Below are positions 26,701 through 37,654 of a stretch of DNA of 64,000 nt, in pieces; positions within the stretch are counted from its first letter, which is position 1, and each line of letters opens with the position of its first letter. Made by a program: the position numbers and the translations under genes. This stretch comes from Lineus longissimus (lineage: Eukaryota; Nemertea; Pilidiophora; Heteronemertea; Lineidae): assembly GCF_910592395.1 (NCBI RefSeq), contig NC_088324.1, positions 7,650,953-7,714,952 on the forward strand. The letters are read 5' to 3'. The notes beneath the pieces are model-generated. The model was given only the letters and a program-made list of their open reading frames with translations. It did no database searches and had not been told where the DNA came from.

Positions 26701-29700
26701 TTCCACTGCATACCGATGACTGTTATCTTCTCGATGTCGTAATTTTTCCATCTTTGCGTGTTTCGATTTTGACGCAGAACTTTTCATGTGCTAGTGCCTG
26801 TTTGTCTTTCTATGTCGTTTTCTTGTCTACACTTGTTATCCAGTACACTTGCATAAAAATCTCTCACCATCTGTCAGTACATTTGATGAAGGCAGGCAGG
26901 GTAACTCAAACATTTGGAAACGGCATAGCGGAAATCATGCGGCCAGAACTTCGGCACCCAGAAATTGGCAAACTTTGTTTTTGGTGACATTACATCCAGC
27001 CTACTGTGACTGAATATTCCGCTTGTATCCACACACTCTGGGTGAAAGAATCAGTGCATTCTTCAGCAATGAATATAGAGTTAAGAAATGTTGTGTTCAT
27101 CAGGGAGGTGAGCATCAAATGAATGGAGGACAGGCTGCAACGCCTTTTCTAAATTCTATTTGAAGATAACAGTACACATTGGTTCACTCATTGTTGTCGT
27201 AAACTTGGGCACTGAAAATCGTTGAACCTTCCACTTTGAAACGGCTGATTAAATGCCTTGGTACTTGTCCACTGCCAACTCAAATGTTACATGGAATTAA
27301 TTTCGCACAGATTTATACATATTAATTGCTTTCTCTTTTTTAACAGATACATGTTGTTATTCCACATTACACTTTCAGTTCCTCATGTGTAACGCACTTA
27401 GTTTCAGAACTATTTATTTTCATTTTCAACTATTGAAAAAGCGGGTACACGAATATTTTTGGCCGTACCATTATTGACGCTAATTTCTGTGGTTCTTTCA
27501 GAGAAAGAGAGGTGGAATGACCCAGGACTTAGTTTAAATAATTGAAAAAGGTGTCGTTTACATTCGCATTTAGTAATGCTCATCAAGGAATGGTGGAAAG
27601 GATATTTTGGTGTGTGGGATTTTTGGTTTTGGCTATTTAAATTAACCGCATCCTGTTAAGAAATGCAGCGGGTCCTGTTTGCGTCTCCTCCCAGATCTAT
27701 TAATACGACTAGTTCTTGTGTATTTCCTTGGGAAAATGGTACTTCCGTTACTTATCAATACATAGATCCTGAAGAGAAATGTTAAGATGACATGAATATG
27801 TTATACCGGTCCTGAAAAGCATGCTCCAAATGAATGATATATGCAGATAAAACCTTTGAGCTTTCAAGAGCGGAAAAGAAATTGTACTGCAGATGTATGA
27901 TACACTGATAAAACATTTGACATTTTATGAGCGGAAAAGAAATCGTACTGCAGATGTATGATACACAGATAAAACATTTGACATTTCATGAGCGAAAAAG
28001 AAATCGTACTGCAGATGTATGATACACTGATAAAACATTTGACATTTCATGAGCGGAAAAGAAACGTATTGCATAAAATGTGACCAGGACTACGTAGTTC
28101 TCATCCCTTGTTCGTCACTTGCGATATTGTGGGTGTCCGCCAGTGATAGACCTTTTTTTGCTTTCATTATTTAAACTTTCCCTGTGGTTATAGTACATGT
28201 GCAATGAAATCTAAATATTTAGGAGTTTCATTAGGTAGTTCTGGGTAGGGTTATTGGGATTGATAAAATATGTTTTCTTACTATTTTTTTTAAGTTTTCT
28301 TTTTATGCACATTTTTTGATTTGATATGATCATTATTTCTTTTCTGCACAGTTGCTGTACACTTTGCTATAAGAATGAATGACTTATTTTCAAATTTCGC
28401 ACTTAAAGGGGTACGTCGCTCGTAATTACTGGTACGTGGTCTAGGAAAATAGAAATGCAGTTATAAGTAATGCTATCGTGCAGGTTCCATACGAATTTGC
28501 TGAAACTTGGTTGTGATAGTATTTGTATATCTGTCTACACGATGGCAATGCTGATATTTATATTTAGAACGTATGTAACCAAATGGAAGTTTTCGAATTC
28601 AATTACAAATTTCAAATTTTCAACGAACGGCGTGCGCCTTTAAACCTGATCACCTTGAGAGCAAAGGCGTAGCTAGCTTTCTTGTTTTGGAGGAGGACAA
28701 TGTCCTGAGATTGAAGGAATAACCGATGCATTGGTCATTATCATTTTACATATTACTGCCATGGAAGATTTCAGACCTGCCTGTTACTTTTAATGTATAT
28801 CGACCATTCATTATTTCCTTCACTCTTGGAGCATCAATATTAATGTACGAACATGTTTTGGACAAGACGGCCAGTATGTGTGTAGAAGTTTGGATATCAT
28901 ATTCAATACTTGTCAGTGAGACATTGTTTTGGTGTATAGCTCTTGCAGAGAGGGAGATGTTCTGATTACCACTGGTGCTATCGAACACCCAGTTGATACA
29001 TCGACTGCTTTCATTGTATCAAGAATGCATAAAGACTAGACTTCATCAGTCTTGTTGTTCTATATTTATTTGTGACCGAGCAGGGGTTTATTCTCTGTGC
29101 AGACCTTGTTCGAAGCATGGACACATCAATTGCATGTTTGTTTGGCATGGTCGTTAATGGGCATTTAAGTAGCATGAGATCATCTGTAAACCAAGAAACG
29201 AAGCAATGGCTACTTTCCTTCAAATGCCGAATGGTCACAACGGATTCGTTCTTTGGTTTAAGGGTCGTGCTGTTTTATAATGTTGAATTCACAAAGCATG
29301 TGCAGATTTGATTAATGTTAAAATAACTGATTTTGGTAACAAAAGGATCAGTCACGTCACGGAAATATTGTCTCTAACTGGTCACTTGCACCTGCATGAT
29401 GTAGGAGGCATACTAGTATAATGATAGAAAGTAGCTTCCAATCATTGCTTAAACTCGAGTATTAAAAAAGCTGCAGCGACCATTTTGAAGGCTGCATGGT
29501 GTTTGAACCTCATCGATGATGGAGATTTTCATATCGATTGCCAAGTAACTTGATTGTTTAATAAACTGTATCGAGTGGTGTTGACGTACAGTGTACTTTG
29601 ATTTCATGCCTCTAAATGATTGTGTATTTCCGTTGCAGGGCATGATGACAACTTGAACATTCCGACTTCACCAAGGCTCTCCCGGGGACGGAGTCGTAGT

Positions 29701-30567
29701 CGCACGCGTCCGCCACTGCAGCAACAACGACAAGTGATTGGCTCACCGAATCCTAGCCCAATTCCGAGTCGAAGTGGTAGTCGTGAGCCACTGTACAGGG
29801 CGACGTCTCTCGAGACAAGGTCACGGAGCCCATCTCCACATCCTACTCCCACCCCGACACCATTACACGAGTACTACGGCACTGCTAATCTAACGGATCG
29901 ATCGCGCAGTCCAAGTCCGTCATCTTCACCTCCCAAGCGACCGGGTCGTAGGCTACCACCGACCCCAAATAAACCTACCACGTTGAACTTACCTCCCAAA
30001 AAGGATGATAACATGCCGCATGTTATACCATCACCAACGATACCCCAGTCGCATCGGAGTCCAGACAGTATAAACTTTCCAAAATTGAGTGCTTCACCCA
30101 CGCATGTTCCTAAGCTGGCAATGCCAACTCCTCCTAGGAAATCACACTCACTTTCACCTTGTGCCAGGCCGTGTCCGTTAAGCCCCACCGAAAAGAACAA
30201 TTTGAATTTGTTGAATAATCAAAGTGCATCAGGACACGGCGTTGTGCCAAGAACTAGTTCTCGGGAGTTCAACCGCCCCGATCATAGGATAGATGAGGAT
30301 AGATTAAATAGGGACCGCTTCGGAGTGCAAATTCTAAACAATGGTCAGCGGGACATTCGCGATCCTAGGTTTGTTGGTGATAATCGTTGTGACTTTGATC
30401 AACCGACTGCGGTCGGACGTGCACGGCAACCTTCTTCCAATTTGCCAAACGGATTTAAACCGGGTCAGCGTGGTGTGGACCCGCGCGGGATGGTTGTCGA
30501 TCCGCATAGCCGCGTGTCGATGCCGCGGGTTCAGACGCCAGACACTGACGAAGAAGATTGGTGTTAG
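2654..30567 (+). CDS. Cav2: Cav2-class voltage-gated calcium channel alpha-1 subunit, C-terminal tail (5' part outside window)
   Basis: This is the 3' end of a Cav2 channel, the pore-forming subunit that admits calcium at presynaptic active zones. Seven coding exons join in phase with GT-AG borders: 2654-2725, 8993-9111, 15046-15154, 16731-16784, 18892-19014, 24554-24836 and 29639-30567, giving 562 residues plus stop. All of it is cytoplasmic tail: no membrane segment, rich in Ser, Pro and Arg. The family call rests on two short signals in the last exon: RRLPPTP (29947-29967), which fits the R-x-L-P-x-T-P site bound by RIM-BP SH3 domains, and the terminal EDWC (30553-30564), the D-x-W-C type end that binds Mint1 and RIM PDZ domains. 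The four channel repeats and IQ region must lie 5' of the window. Exon joining is from splice signals and phase only; the Cav2 call is strong but not alignment-proven. Confidence 0.85.
4307..4540. repeat. 234-bp foldback element
   Basis: Left arm starts taagggttgaccat and includes ccattttggctaga; the right arm ends aacccttaag and includes the matching ctagccaaaatgg. About 45 bp of imperfect arm each. Confidence 0.6.
5276..5302 (+). CDS. Cav2: Candidate 27-nt microexon of Cav2 (EEEWGIDLE)
   Basis: Preceded by attttgtttttag and followed by GAG|gtaatt, this 27-nt stretch reads EEEWGIDLE in phase 0. That is the phase both of the preceding exon end (2725) and of the next exon start (8993), so inclusion or skipping keeps the frame. 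No transcript evidence is available. Confidence 0.4.
5388..5640 (+). repeat. ~30-bp minisatellite
   Basis: About eight units built on gccttgcacatcatgtgca followed by a ggtat tract. Short open frames on both strands are by-products of the repeat. Confidence 0.75.
6780..7215. repeat. Complex inverted/direct repeat cluster
   Basis: aggtcatttccaaaga (6850-6865) is complementary to tctttggaaatgact (7140-7154). The block ttcacgttgtcacttgt appears twice (from about 6810 and 7030) and gtgacacagtgacacag lies between. Looks like a rearranged foldback element. Confidence 0.45.
8020..8135 (+). repeat. AT-rich tandem repeat (~25 bp)
   Basis: Repeated tataaaaatattattgcata units, four to five copies. Confidence 0.6.
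8723..8883. repeat. 161-bp foldback element
   Basis: Begins ccactttcc and ends ggaaagtgg; inside, caagcag pairs with ctgcttg, cgacttcctg with caggaagtcg and acaggt with acctgt. It ends 110 bp before the coding exon at 8993. Confidence 0.6.
8993..9111 (+). CDS. Cav2: Cav2 tail exon (119 nt)
   Basis: Acceptor tgtcttcctattgcag, donor AA|gtaagg. The only open frame reads RPPSLFRRIMGVMRTSTTRS and then a Ser/Asp/Glu stretch (SLDSEHSDTETN) typical of phosphorylated tails. It ends with two bases of a codon, completed by the first base of the exon at 15046 to Asn. Confidence 0.75.
10081..10204. repeat. 124-bp foldback element
   Basis: aggcctgattccacaa at the left end pairs with ttgtggaattaggcct at the right end; tgttaaacca pairs imperfectly with tggtttaca. 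The loop contains a second pairing, gccgc with gcggc. Confidence 0.65.
12186..12222. repeat. Dispersed 37-bp palindrome, copy 1
   Basis: Perfect 10-bp outer arms CAAGAATTAA and TTAATTCTTG around an inner near-palindrome aaggactagtctt. Same pattern at 18335, 20166, 29020 and 33092. Confidence 0.65.
14640..14830 (-). repeat. tRNA-derived SINE-like element
   Basis: On the minus strand, taactcagtgggtacag resembles a pol III A box and ggttttgaaaccc a B box at tRNA spacing. It is followed by an inverted pair ctgtttttctgc / gcagaaaaacag. Not a functional tRNA: no consistent acceptor stem was found. Confidence 0.45.
15046..15154 (+). CDS. Cav2: Cav2 tail exon (109 nt)
   Basis: Acceptor tttttgttccag, donor CAG|gtaggt. 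Reads STEKHGEKTWTRSFSFLRRG followed by SSKKKKDHTGENLSAQ: a basic cluster with an SFSFLRRGSS kinase-type site. The acceptor is CAG|CAG, so a one-codon (Ser) NAGNAG alternative is possible. Ends in phase 0. Confidence 0.8.
15184..15365 (+). repeat. ~22-bp degenerate tandem repeat
   Basis: Seven or so units of the form ccatggtaaatttaatttta. Confidence 0.6.
16165..16362 (+). repeat. ~62-bp tandem repeat
   Basis: Four units carrying gtgtgcttaaaatactgacg, then tcctccgcgagcta and cattgaagcaacca. One unit has an inserted tacattgta. Confidence 0.7.
16731..16784 (+). CDS. Cav2: Cav2 tail exon (54 nt)
   Basis: Acceptor tgttttaccttcttattcag, donor GAG|gtatta. Reads PGKDNSGYSNDAFVNNDE in phase 0 at both ends, so it could be skipped without a frame shift. 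Confidence 0.7.
17471..17697. repeat. ~227-bp foldback element
   Basis: cgccaacacaaatatgcacc pairs with ggtgcatatttgtgttggc, and gagcttctg in the left outer arm pairs loosely with the cagctttt-like right outer arm. The central part repeats gaaaaac/gtttttc motifs. Confidence 0.65.
18335..18370. repeat. Dispersed palindrome, copy 2
   Basis: CAAGAATGGATAAAG at the left is complementary, with few mismatches, to the right end TTAATTCTTG and its inner part. A half copy with tttattcttgat follows directly, to 18412. Confidence 0.6.
18892..19014 (+). CDS. Cav2: Cav2 tail exon (123 nt)
   Basis: Acceptor catgtctcttccag, donor GAG|gtatgg. Reads GIEMKDVRRTSTDSRVSIEH and then ALLGFAANQLSASLPKLDVN, a basic RRTS kinase-type site followed by a likely helical hydrophobic patch. 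Phase 0 at both ends. Confidence 0.8.
20166..20196. repeat. Dispersed palindrome, copy 3 (short)
   Basis: CAAGAATTGATAAAG and CTTTATAAATTCTTG pair over 31 bp. Confidence 0.6.
20760..21008 (+). repeat. 21-bp minisatellite
   Basis: About twelve units of ttatggaaaactaaccaagt. Because the unit is close to a multiple of three it leaves an accidental open frame of 149 codons (20531-20980). Confidence 0.8.
21529..21737. repeat. ~209-bp foldback element
   Basis: cccggttgtttaaaa at the left pairs with cttgaacaaccggg at the right; inner blocks agggctgtatt and aatacagcct also pair. Confidence 0.55.
23947..24169. repeat. ~223-bp terminal-inverted-repeat element
   Basis: Left end taaagcgtcccgcca, right end ctcggcgcttaa (inverted). 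Related sequence lies at about 62036-62271, where atttttgttgcaagcgatca and gccgggcgttta match the right half. Confidence 0.5.
24554..24836 (+). CDS. Cav2: Cav2 tail exon (283 nt)
   Basis: Acceptor cttctctcactttcag, donor AAAG|gtatcc. Reads DMFQTGLRPDASLG, then a Thr-Pro repeat (TPTTPRTPTTPT), RSPSPRR, and a better-ordered stretch FSAAVTNLCDQAHEIADRDR. It ends one base into a Gly codon completed at 29639. If this intron is retained, the frame adds 18 residues and stops at 24890-24892, giving a tail without the RIM-BP and PDZ signals. Confidence 0.85.
27845..28080 (+). repeat. ~61-bp tandem repeat, four copies
   Basis: Units contain gataaaacatttgacatttc, then atgagcggaaaagaaatcgt and actgcagatgtatgatacac. 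Confidence 0.8.
28405..28643 (+). repeat. Dispersed 240-bp repeat, copy 2
   Basis: Most complete copy: starts near ggggtacgtcgctcgtaatt, has gaatttgctgaaacttggtt, atagtatttgtatatctgtc and a tcaattacaaattt block, and ends near gcgccttta. Confidence 0.6.
29020..29054. repeat. Dispersed palindrome, copy 4
   Basis: CAAGAATGCATAAAG at the left pairs with the right end ending CAGTCTTG, with some mismatches; centre actagac. Confidence 0.5.
29639..30567 (+). CDS. Cav2: Cav2 terminal coding exon with RIM-BP and PDZ-binding signals
   Basis: Acceptor ttgtgtatttccgttgcag. The 929-nt exon starts by completing a Gly codon and runs to TAG at 30565-30567. It holds an Arg-Ser stretch (RGRSRSRTRPP), several RSRSPSP motifs, RRLPPTP at 29947-29967, and the end TPDTDEEDWC. 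In known Cav2 channels the SH3 site recruits RIM-BP and the D-x-W-C end recruits Mint/RIM, placing the channel near vesicles. The spacing between the two signals is about 200 residues of low-complexity sequence. Confidence 0.9.
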
Positions 30568-33091
30568 TGTATTACGAACATAGTTTATTCAAATTCAAAT
30601 TTTCTCATCATCTTGTGCATCTTCTCATCGTTAATCCAAGAACTAGAGCTCAAAGTGGTCTCGGCGTCGTCGTCTTTTCATGAGATAGTGGAGAATGGTC
30701 TTCATTGGCGCATTCATCCAGAATATCTTCGCCGGGTTACCAGTTACTTCATTTTTTTATTCTTGAGAATATAGTGCAGTGTTTTCAATGGAACTATCTG
30801 ATTCACGCAGACCGGGTAGTGTTGTGTATTTCACTTATGAACAAAGGCAGTGCCAGTTACGAAGAAAGCTACGGGCGGAGTAGTGTATCACTGAACTCAT
30901 TCATTTTTCATGGGTCCTTGTAAGGACAGTCATTTCAAATATTATTCTACCTTTTTGGAGAAATTTGTCATTTTATCAAAATTGTTTTATTTAGCATATG
31001 ACTGACCACAATTTGCTTCAATCTGTGCTTTGATATTTTCATAAATTCCTTCAAAAAAATATTCAGTTCAAAATGAATTGTTCAGAATATGATGAGAAGA
31101 CATTGTTGATCTTGTTTAAATCATCTTCTTGGACCCAGTGATGAATGAGTCGCCTTGGTTTCAAATCAAATCGTTGCTCGGCAGCAGGTTAATTTATTTC
31201 GGGCAATCCTTAGTTTTGTCTCTTTTTCTGATGTTACCCAAAACTCTTAAACGTTTCGATGGCTTTTCAAACATATGAACTATCAGCGCCCAAATTTACT
31301 GAGAATCTTCACATAATCTTGTGTCTTCAAGGCAGGCTTTCCATCTTGCCGAGCCACCTGTCCTGGATAATGCACGGTAAAGGTGCAGGGATTTTGTGCA
31401 TCAGAAGAAAAGCAGCTAAACTATACGCTCGTAGGTTAATTTACTGAGATAACCTGTGTCAATGAGGTTACTTGGACAAAACGACATCATATGCAGTAAA
31501 TGATATGGTGAGGTTAAAACACTTCTGAAAGCAATGCAGGGGACGGACTGAAGGAAAACAGCTCTGATATTATGAAATTTTGTCGATAAAAATACTGACA
31601 GCGAGACTGAATTTAGATAGAATAGATCCAACCTCTGTGTACTTCCAATCTTCGTGTATTTTCGATTTGATTTGAAACCAGGAAATAGTTTTGAAATCCT
31701 AGATGTTACTGCTCATTAGCATTTAGATCATAAGAGTTTTCACGCAATTGTATAAATGAAGCAGGATGTTTTATTCGATTTTATACTTAAAAAGTAAACC
31801 TATAGTATTTTTCTTTTCAATCTAAGTGTTGACACTCCACGACCTTTGAACTACTGGTAGATGGCGTTCATTGGTCGAATCACATTTTTGAAATACGGCT
31901 CCACTTTGGTACGCGCTTCGTGTACCATTGAGTAGGCATGGCAGTGTTTTGTGAAAGTCCGCCTTCAGTTTGCAGTTTGATGATATTAAGCTTTTTCGGG
32001 CAAAAATTCGTTTTGAAATTTGTTTTTACTTGTAGTATAAGACAATTGTTTTATAAAGATCTACTTGAAGTCCTATTTTAAAATTCAAGATTAGATTTCA
32101 CTTTACTAGTTATCAAAGGTAGAGCGTTACAATTCTGGCCCCAGTGCAATTATATATAGCCCCTACAGTGTTGAAAATAGCCCACAATACGCAATAATGC
32201 ACACATAGGCTATAATTGTACCATGGCTATAACTGTACCACCTTGCTTTATAAATAAGAGACAAAAAATTGTCAATTGTGAATATTTTAAGAAAAGGTGC
32301 CCTTCCCAGCAAAGATATACTAATACCTTTAAAATTGTATTTGACTTTGGAATTAACACTGTGAGACCTACAGATTATAATCAGCTTTATATTACGGTAC
32401 GCAAAAAAATATCTTGATGTAAATTTCTGCTCAATTTCTGTTCCCTGTTGCCATGATAAAACGAATTTTCTCGATTCTCAATTGACCTTTGTGTTTAACC
32501 AAATGTGATGCTTTGATGTGTTTATAGATGAATATCAGAGAAAGTTGTCCCATAATGTGTGGTAACGTCATTTGGATCAAAAATGCATTTTCTGGCATTA
32601 AGTGAACGCATCTATTTATTTTAATAAATTGATGCGTTTAAAAACATTGCACTCCATGAAGCCTTTAGTTGTCGGACGCATAAGAAGATTTTAGAGATGA
32701 TTGGATTGCTAATGATGTGATAGTCGCTTTGTCACAGGTTAATTGGCACTAGATTTGAATAAGCGGCACCCATGTTGTGTTCCAGTTCAATCAAATTGGT
32801 CGTCTGGTCTGATAAGCGACCATAAAAAGAGTTCACCTCACGGGTAATGCGTGTTTAAAGATTTTTGGACGAGGTCATTCCCCTCAACATAATATAATTG
32901 TGTGGGCGTAGTCTGAAATTGACTCCGTGAAACCCTTTGCAGAGGGGTATAAAAGTCTATTTCAGCATCATCTTTACTTCGGCACTGTGAAAAAGCTTAT
33001 AAAACCAACTAAGGTTGATGCAGTTTAATGTCTTTTGTTGCCAGAGGCCTTTTGAGAAGTAAATGCATGTAAATAATGAGCCGGGTTTTAT

Positions 33092-33478
33092 CAAGAATTG
33101 ATAAAGAGTAGTCTTAATTAATTCTTGGTATCATCAAGAATTAACGAAGAGTAGTCTTTGTTAATTCTTGGTATCATCAAGAATTAACGAAGAGTAGTCT
33201 TTGTTAATTCTTGGTATCATCAAGAATTAACGAAGAGTAGTCTTTGTTAATTCTTGGTATCATCAAGAATTAACGAAGAGTAGTCTTTGTTATTTCTTGG
33301 TATCATCAAGAATTAACGAAGAGTAGTCTTTGTTAATTCTTGGTATCATCAAGAATTAACGAAGAGTAGTCTTTGTTAATTCTTGGTATCATCAAGAATT
33401 AACGAAGAGTAGTCTTTGTTAATTCTTGGTGTCATCAAGAATTAACGAAGAGTAGTCTTTGTTATTTCTTGGTATCAT
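33092..33478. repeat. 43-bp tandem array grown from a dispersed palindrome
   Basis: A first, diverged unit at 33092-33127 (CAAGAATTGATAAAG to AATTCTTG) matches the dispersed palindromes. Eight nearly identical 43-bp units follow. Each unit contains aagaattaacgaagagtagt and ctttgttaattctt, so the whole array is a chain of hairpins. Confidence 0.85.
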
Positions 33479-33856
33479 GCAGTGGGTGGCGGCTTTCTAC
33501 CTTCACATCAATCAAAAACTCCACCTTTCTCGCAATACGACAGATAACCGGTATATAAATTTATGATTACTTAATTAATAATCTTTCAATATACCAGACT
33601 TGATGCATTTTTATTGTAAATACTTAGTTATGGACATTATGTTTCTAGGGTTGAAGGAGGTAGGAATTCAAGCAGAAGGTTGTATGTGGTTCTAACCCAA
33701 AACTGTACAGTATTTCTGTCATCGATAGTTTAAAAATCCGCGGAATTTCGAGCCGATCGAGGACGACGTCTTAATGTGGCGCGAGTTTTAAGTTGCAAAA
33801 GTGATATATATTGGGGTGTTGCCTGGGGATATGTCTGTGATTTTCGTGCTATGATA

Positions 33857-33946
33857 TTAACCTTTACACCCCGACTTTCTGAAGTGGGCTGTTCTGATGC
33901 ATTAACTTGAAGAGTCCGTACATGGAAATGGGGGTATAAAGGTTAA
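33857..33946. repeat. 90-bp inverted-repeat element, copy 1
   Basis: Ends ttaacctttacacccc and ggggtataaaggttaa are inverted copies of each other. The interior ctttctgaagtgggctgttc and gcattaacttgaagagtc recur in a second copy at 63142-63229. Confidence 0.7.
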
Positions 33947-36900
33947 TGGTGGAGTGTTTCTGGGAAGGCCCGTTGATATAAGCTATAACGATCTTTTCAT
34001 CGTGTCTGTATGGCTGATCGTGGTTTCATTAGAAGATGGACGCACTGGCTACCAGTTGCGCCATCTACACTGGAACTCTGAAACAATCATTATAGTGGCG
34101 GCCTTGCTTTAGACACTCCTCCCTTTAAGTTGGGCACGAGTGTAGAAAAAGTGATCGGGATGAAATTTGTGATGTATGGCAACAAATCTGGAAATAATTA
34201 TCGACCGATTCTATCTCAACATATAAGCCATCTTGGAAGTATTTGAACAAAGTAAAGTGCATAATGATAATTATATTTTGTTTTGAGATAGTTGAACAGC
34301 GGTGGTGGGCACTTTATCAGACTGTTGCATATTCTAATAATGATATGCATCCCGTTGGGCCACGTGAAAGTTAAAGATTGTTTCTTATCCGAACTGTTCT
34401 CAAATTCGGGTTGGGGGCCCTTTTATTTCAAAGATAGATACAGCCATACTTCAACCTAAGGACAGATGCCCTCCACCAAGCATTAGAAAGAAAGATTTCC
34501 ACTAATAAATCATGACCAAAAACAAAATTTAAAGTATTTTCGGGTGGTTGTCAAAATCCTTGCAGTTGGGAACAAGAAACAAGTTTTAGTTTTGCCTGGC
34601 CTAATGTTTGTATCATCTAATAGTTACTTCTTTTGTTATTAATTATACGAATTGTTTGTCACCCAAAAGTGACCATAGTCACCGTTGTTAAGTAACTTAA
34701 AAAGAACATATTAACTTTCTACAGATTTGTTGTAAGGTTTCTGTGAGAACTTGTAGCCTGTGTCTTCTACGGGTATTAGCTATTTTGTACTGGCTACATT
34801 CCACATATTTCAAAACACCAATATGTCTGATTAACCCTTTAGGGATAATTGCATCATAGTCAGTCTGCTTGTCAGATTTGAGAGAATTTCCAACTAGATT
34901 TCATTTGATCAAAGATCAGAATGTTCTAGCATGATTGGTAAACCATTGAAGAAATGTATACTGCCAACGCCCTTATTTTTGCAAGCCGAATATTTTCACG
35001 ATTTTTGTGAGAGGGGATACAATCGCAAACTTTAGACATGCGGATATGTCCAACGTGATGGCTTTATGATTGGAAAACGTGTCCATTCGTAGAACTAAAT
35101 GACAGCAAAATCTAAAAAGAATGTTTTTGAGAACATTTTGGGTCTAAAATATTAAGGGGTTTACAGTGTATGGTTAATTGTTATGATTTTAAAATCAATT
35201 CTAGATATCACTGACATCATGATGACTTACTGTGCCAACCCATTCATCCCAAAAGGGTTAGTTAATACTATATTCATATTATCTATATTTCTGCTTATGC
35301 TAAAGAGTATCTAAAATTAGAATTATACCGGGTTACCACATATTATGGGATACGTTTTCATTTCCTAATGAAATGGCATATGTATATATATATAATGTAT
35401 ATAGTCTCCGCCCTGATGTGTAAAAAGCGCGATTCAAAGGGATAGTTCTCCATGTTGATGTTTGTTTGAGTCTAGTAAATAACTATTTGTTAAAATGTTT
35501 GCATTTATGTAAATAGTTAAGCATTTATCACTGTTCTTGTACTAGTCATTTTCCTGCTGCCTGTGGTCGTTCACCAATTTTGCCAATAGTCGGCGCCACT
35601 GGGCGCTTCAGATGCTTCATGTAACAGGGTTTGTGGCCGTATAGCCAATGGACCAAAGAGTCTGCTACGTGTGGTCAAATATCAATAGTTAATAACTTGA
35701 TCATTGTATCATCATTCTTTTTTATTTTATTGATCCAAATAACTGAAATCTCTTGTCAAGGCTTGGATTCGATATGAGTTTGACCAATCAAAATAGTATT
35801 AGGTAGACTCGCGACCTGCTATTAAAGGTGGAACTGAGTTTACTTGGGTATGCATTGCAATCAGCCAAGCCCTGGGTATGTGTTACAATCGGCTAATGAT
35901 TTCGGGTGTTCAGTTCAGACAAATAAACACCAAGTCATATTCTTGGCAAATGTGTGTTCCTAACAAATTGATATTGAAGACCAATCTCATCCTCTCAAAA
36001 GAAGTTTCATCTGAACTGCATGTTCTTAAATTTCTAATAAAGTATTTGACCTTCAAGCTTTCCTTCGGTCACGGAAAATATGTTGTGCAATTCTGGTACA
36101 GCTCCAGAACACGGAAGTATGTCCCAGCACTCAAAAGCCTTTAAAAATCTGCCACCTGCAGTCTCTTGTTTCCGAATGTCAGATCAACAATTTTGCCTTT
36201 TGCTTTAATGTCGAGACAAGACAGTAAATATCAACGTTTGCCCATTATGATATTATAATATGTTAAAACACCTTCAGCACCGAACCATGTAGATCTATGT
36301 GGCCAAAATCCCCCCTCATTGAGCTGGTTATCGAAGTCTCGTGGACTTTCCCGAAGAACTACGCCATCGCCACCTTCAGGGCGAGGTAGGAACTGAAAAG
36401 ACCAAGCTGTTCTGACTCTGGGAAATTTTGGGCGGGGGTCGGGGTGTTGGAAAAGGGGGTCATTTTGGTCATTTTTGGTTATTTTTCAACAAAATAAATA
36501 GTAAAGGAGTGTAGCTAACATAACACTATTGATTCAAGAAGACACTGTCTTGGAGAAGTTACTGCAAAAGACCTTATGCAGCTATCTCTTATACTTTTTT
36601 TCTGTTGGTCTGAAGACACCCAGAAAAAAACACAGGCGCTGAAGGTGTTAAACACCGGCAGTGTTTAACAGCACCTGGGGGTGAAACACCGGCGCTGAAG
36701 GTATTAAAAATTCATGCTTTGTGAATTCAGCCAAAGAAATTATGCGGTCTTTGTTTCTGCACAAAATTACTATAAGCTTTTGGCCGATGTTTATCTCTTG
36801 ATAATATATGCTTCAACAAGGCTTAAGTCTGTCCTACGACTTGAAATCTTAAATAAAAGATTACTTTGTTTATTTTGTCTGAAAGAAAATGACTGGAGGG

Positions 36901-37231
36901 TGGGATATCACTTCTTTAGAAGCTTCATGAGCTCAATAAGGCATGGCATGAATGCTGTCCCAATTCCCTCCCGTGTCAAGACGTGTGTTATCTTTTATTT
37001 TGTAAATGTTATTGTTTAAACCTTTTCTGTGATATCGTTTTTGACCTATCGCTCAGCTGCTTCATACGAAAGCATGTCATAGGCCAACGCCTCTCCTGAA
37101 ATTCCTGATTGATGTTGATCTTACTGGTTAAAATCCAGTGGGTGTCGTTTCGTTTGTCCTACTAAAGCCAGTCACTAGATCTGTGCCCCGACATACTAAA
37201 AAAATCATGTTTTTTCGCAATTTATTAGTTC

Positions 37232-37271
37232 TGAATTGATTGATTAATTGATTGATTGATTGATTGATTGA
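37232..37271. repeat. Microsatellite (gatt)n
   Basis: About nine gattgatt-type units with one interruption. Confidence 0.8.
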
Positions 37272-37654
37272 AATGTAAACTGGAGGCTTGTTCAAGTTTT
37301 GACGCGGCAAGCCTAGTTCATCTAGTCGCATAATGAATCTAGTTCCTTATGTTTATACAGTTAGATCTAGTGTAAATGAATGGATCTATTCCCTTATCCT
37401 CATCTGACCAGTATATATTCAACCCGCTAAATATTCTCGTTCGTGAAAATAGCTCATTATGTTTCGACTTGAAAAACTGTTGTGAGAAGCCACTCTCTCT
37501 CAGCCAACACCCTGACGTCGCATAGATTGGGTATATATATGGATAGACGTGACGCACAAGGCGTCAAACCGTTTTTCAACTTGATGAAGTGTGACCTACT
37601 GAAACCCACAGAAACCTTCTAGATCAATTTCAAATCAGATCATCCAGTTGCGAT

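Larger units (their letters stand above)
24837..29638 (+). other. Cav2 intron (4.8 kb)
   Basis: Contents: a 61-bp tandem repeat at 27845-28080, a 240-bp repeat copy at 28405-28643, and a palindrome at 29020-29054. Frames of up to 102 codons (26679-26987) show no family features. Confidence 0.55.

Noticed and set aside
33092-33478. CRISPR-like look of regular short repeats
   Set aside because: Units are contiguous without unique spacers and the DNA is animal; it is a tandem hairpin array.
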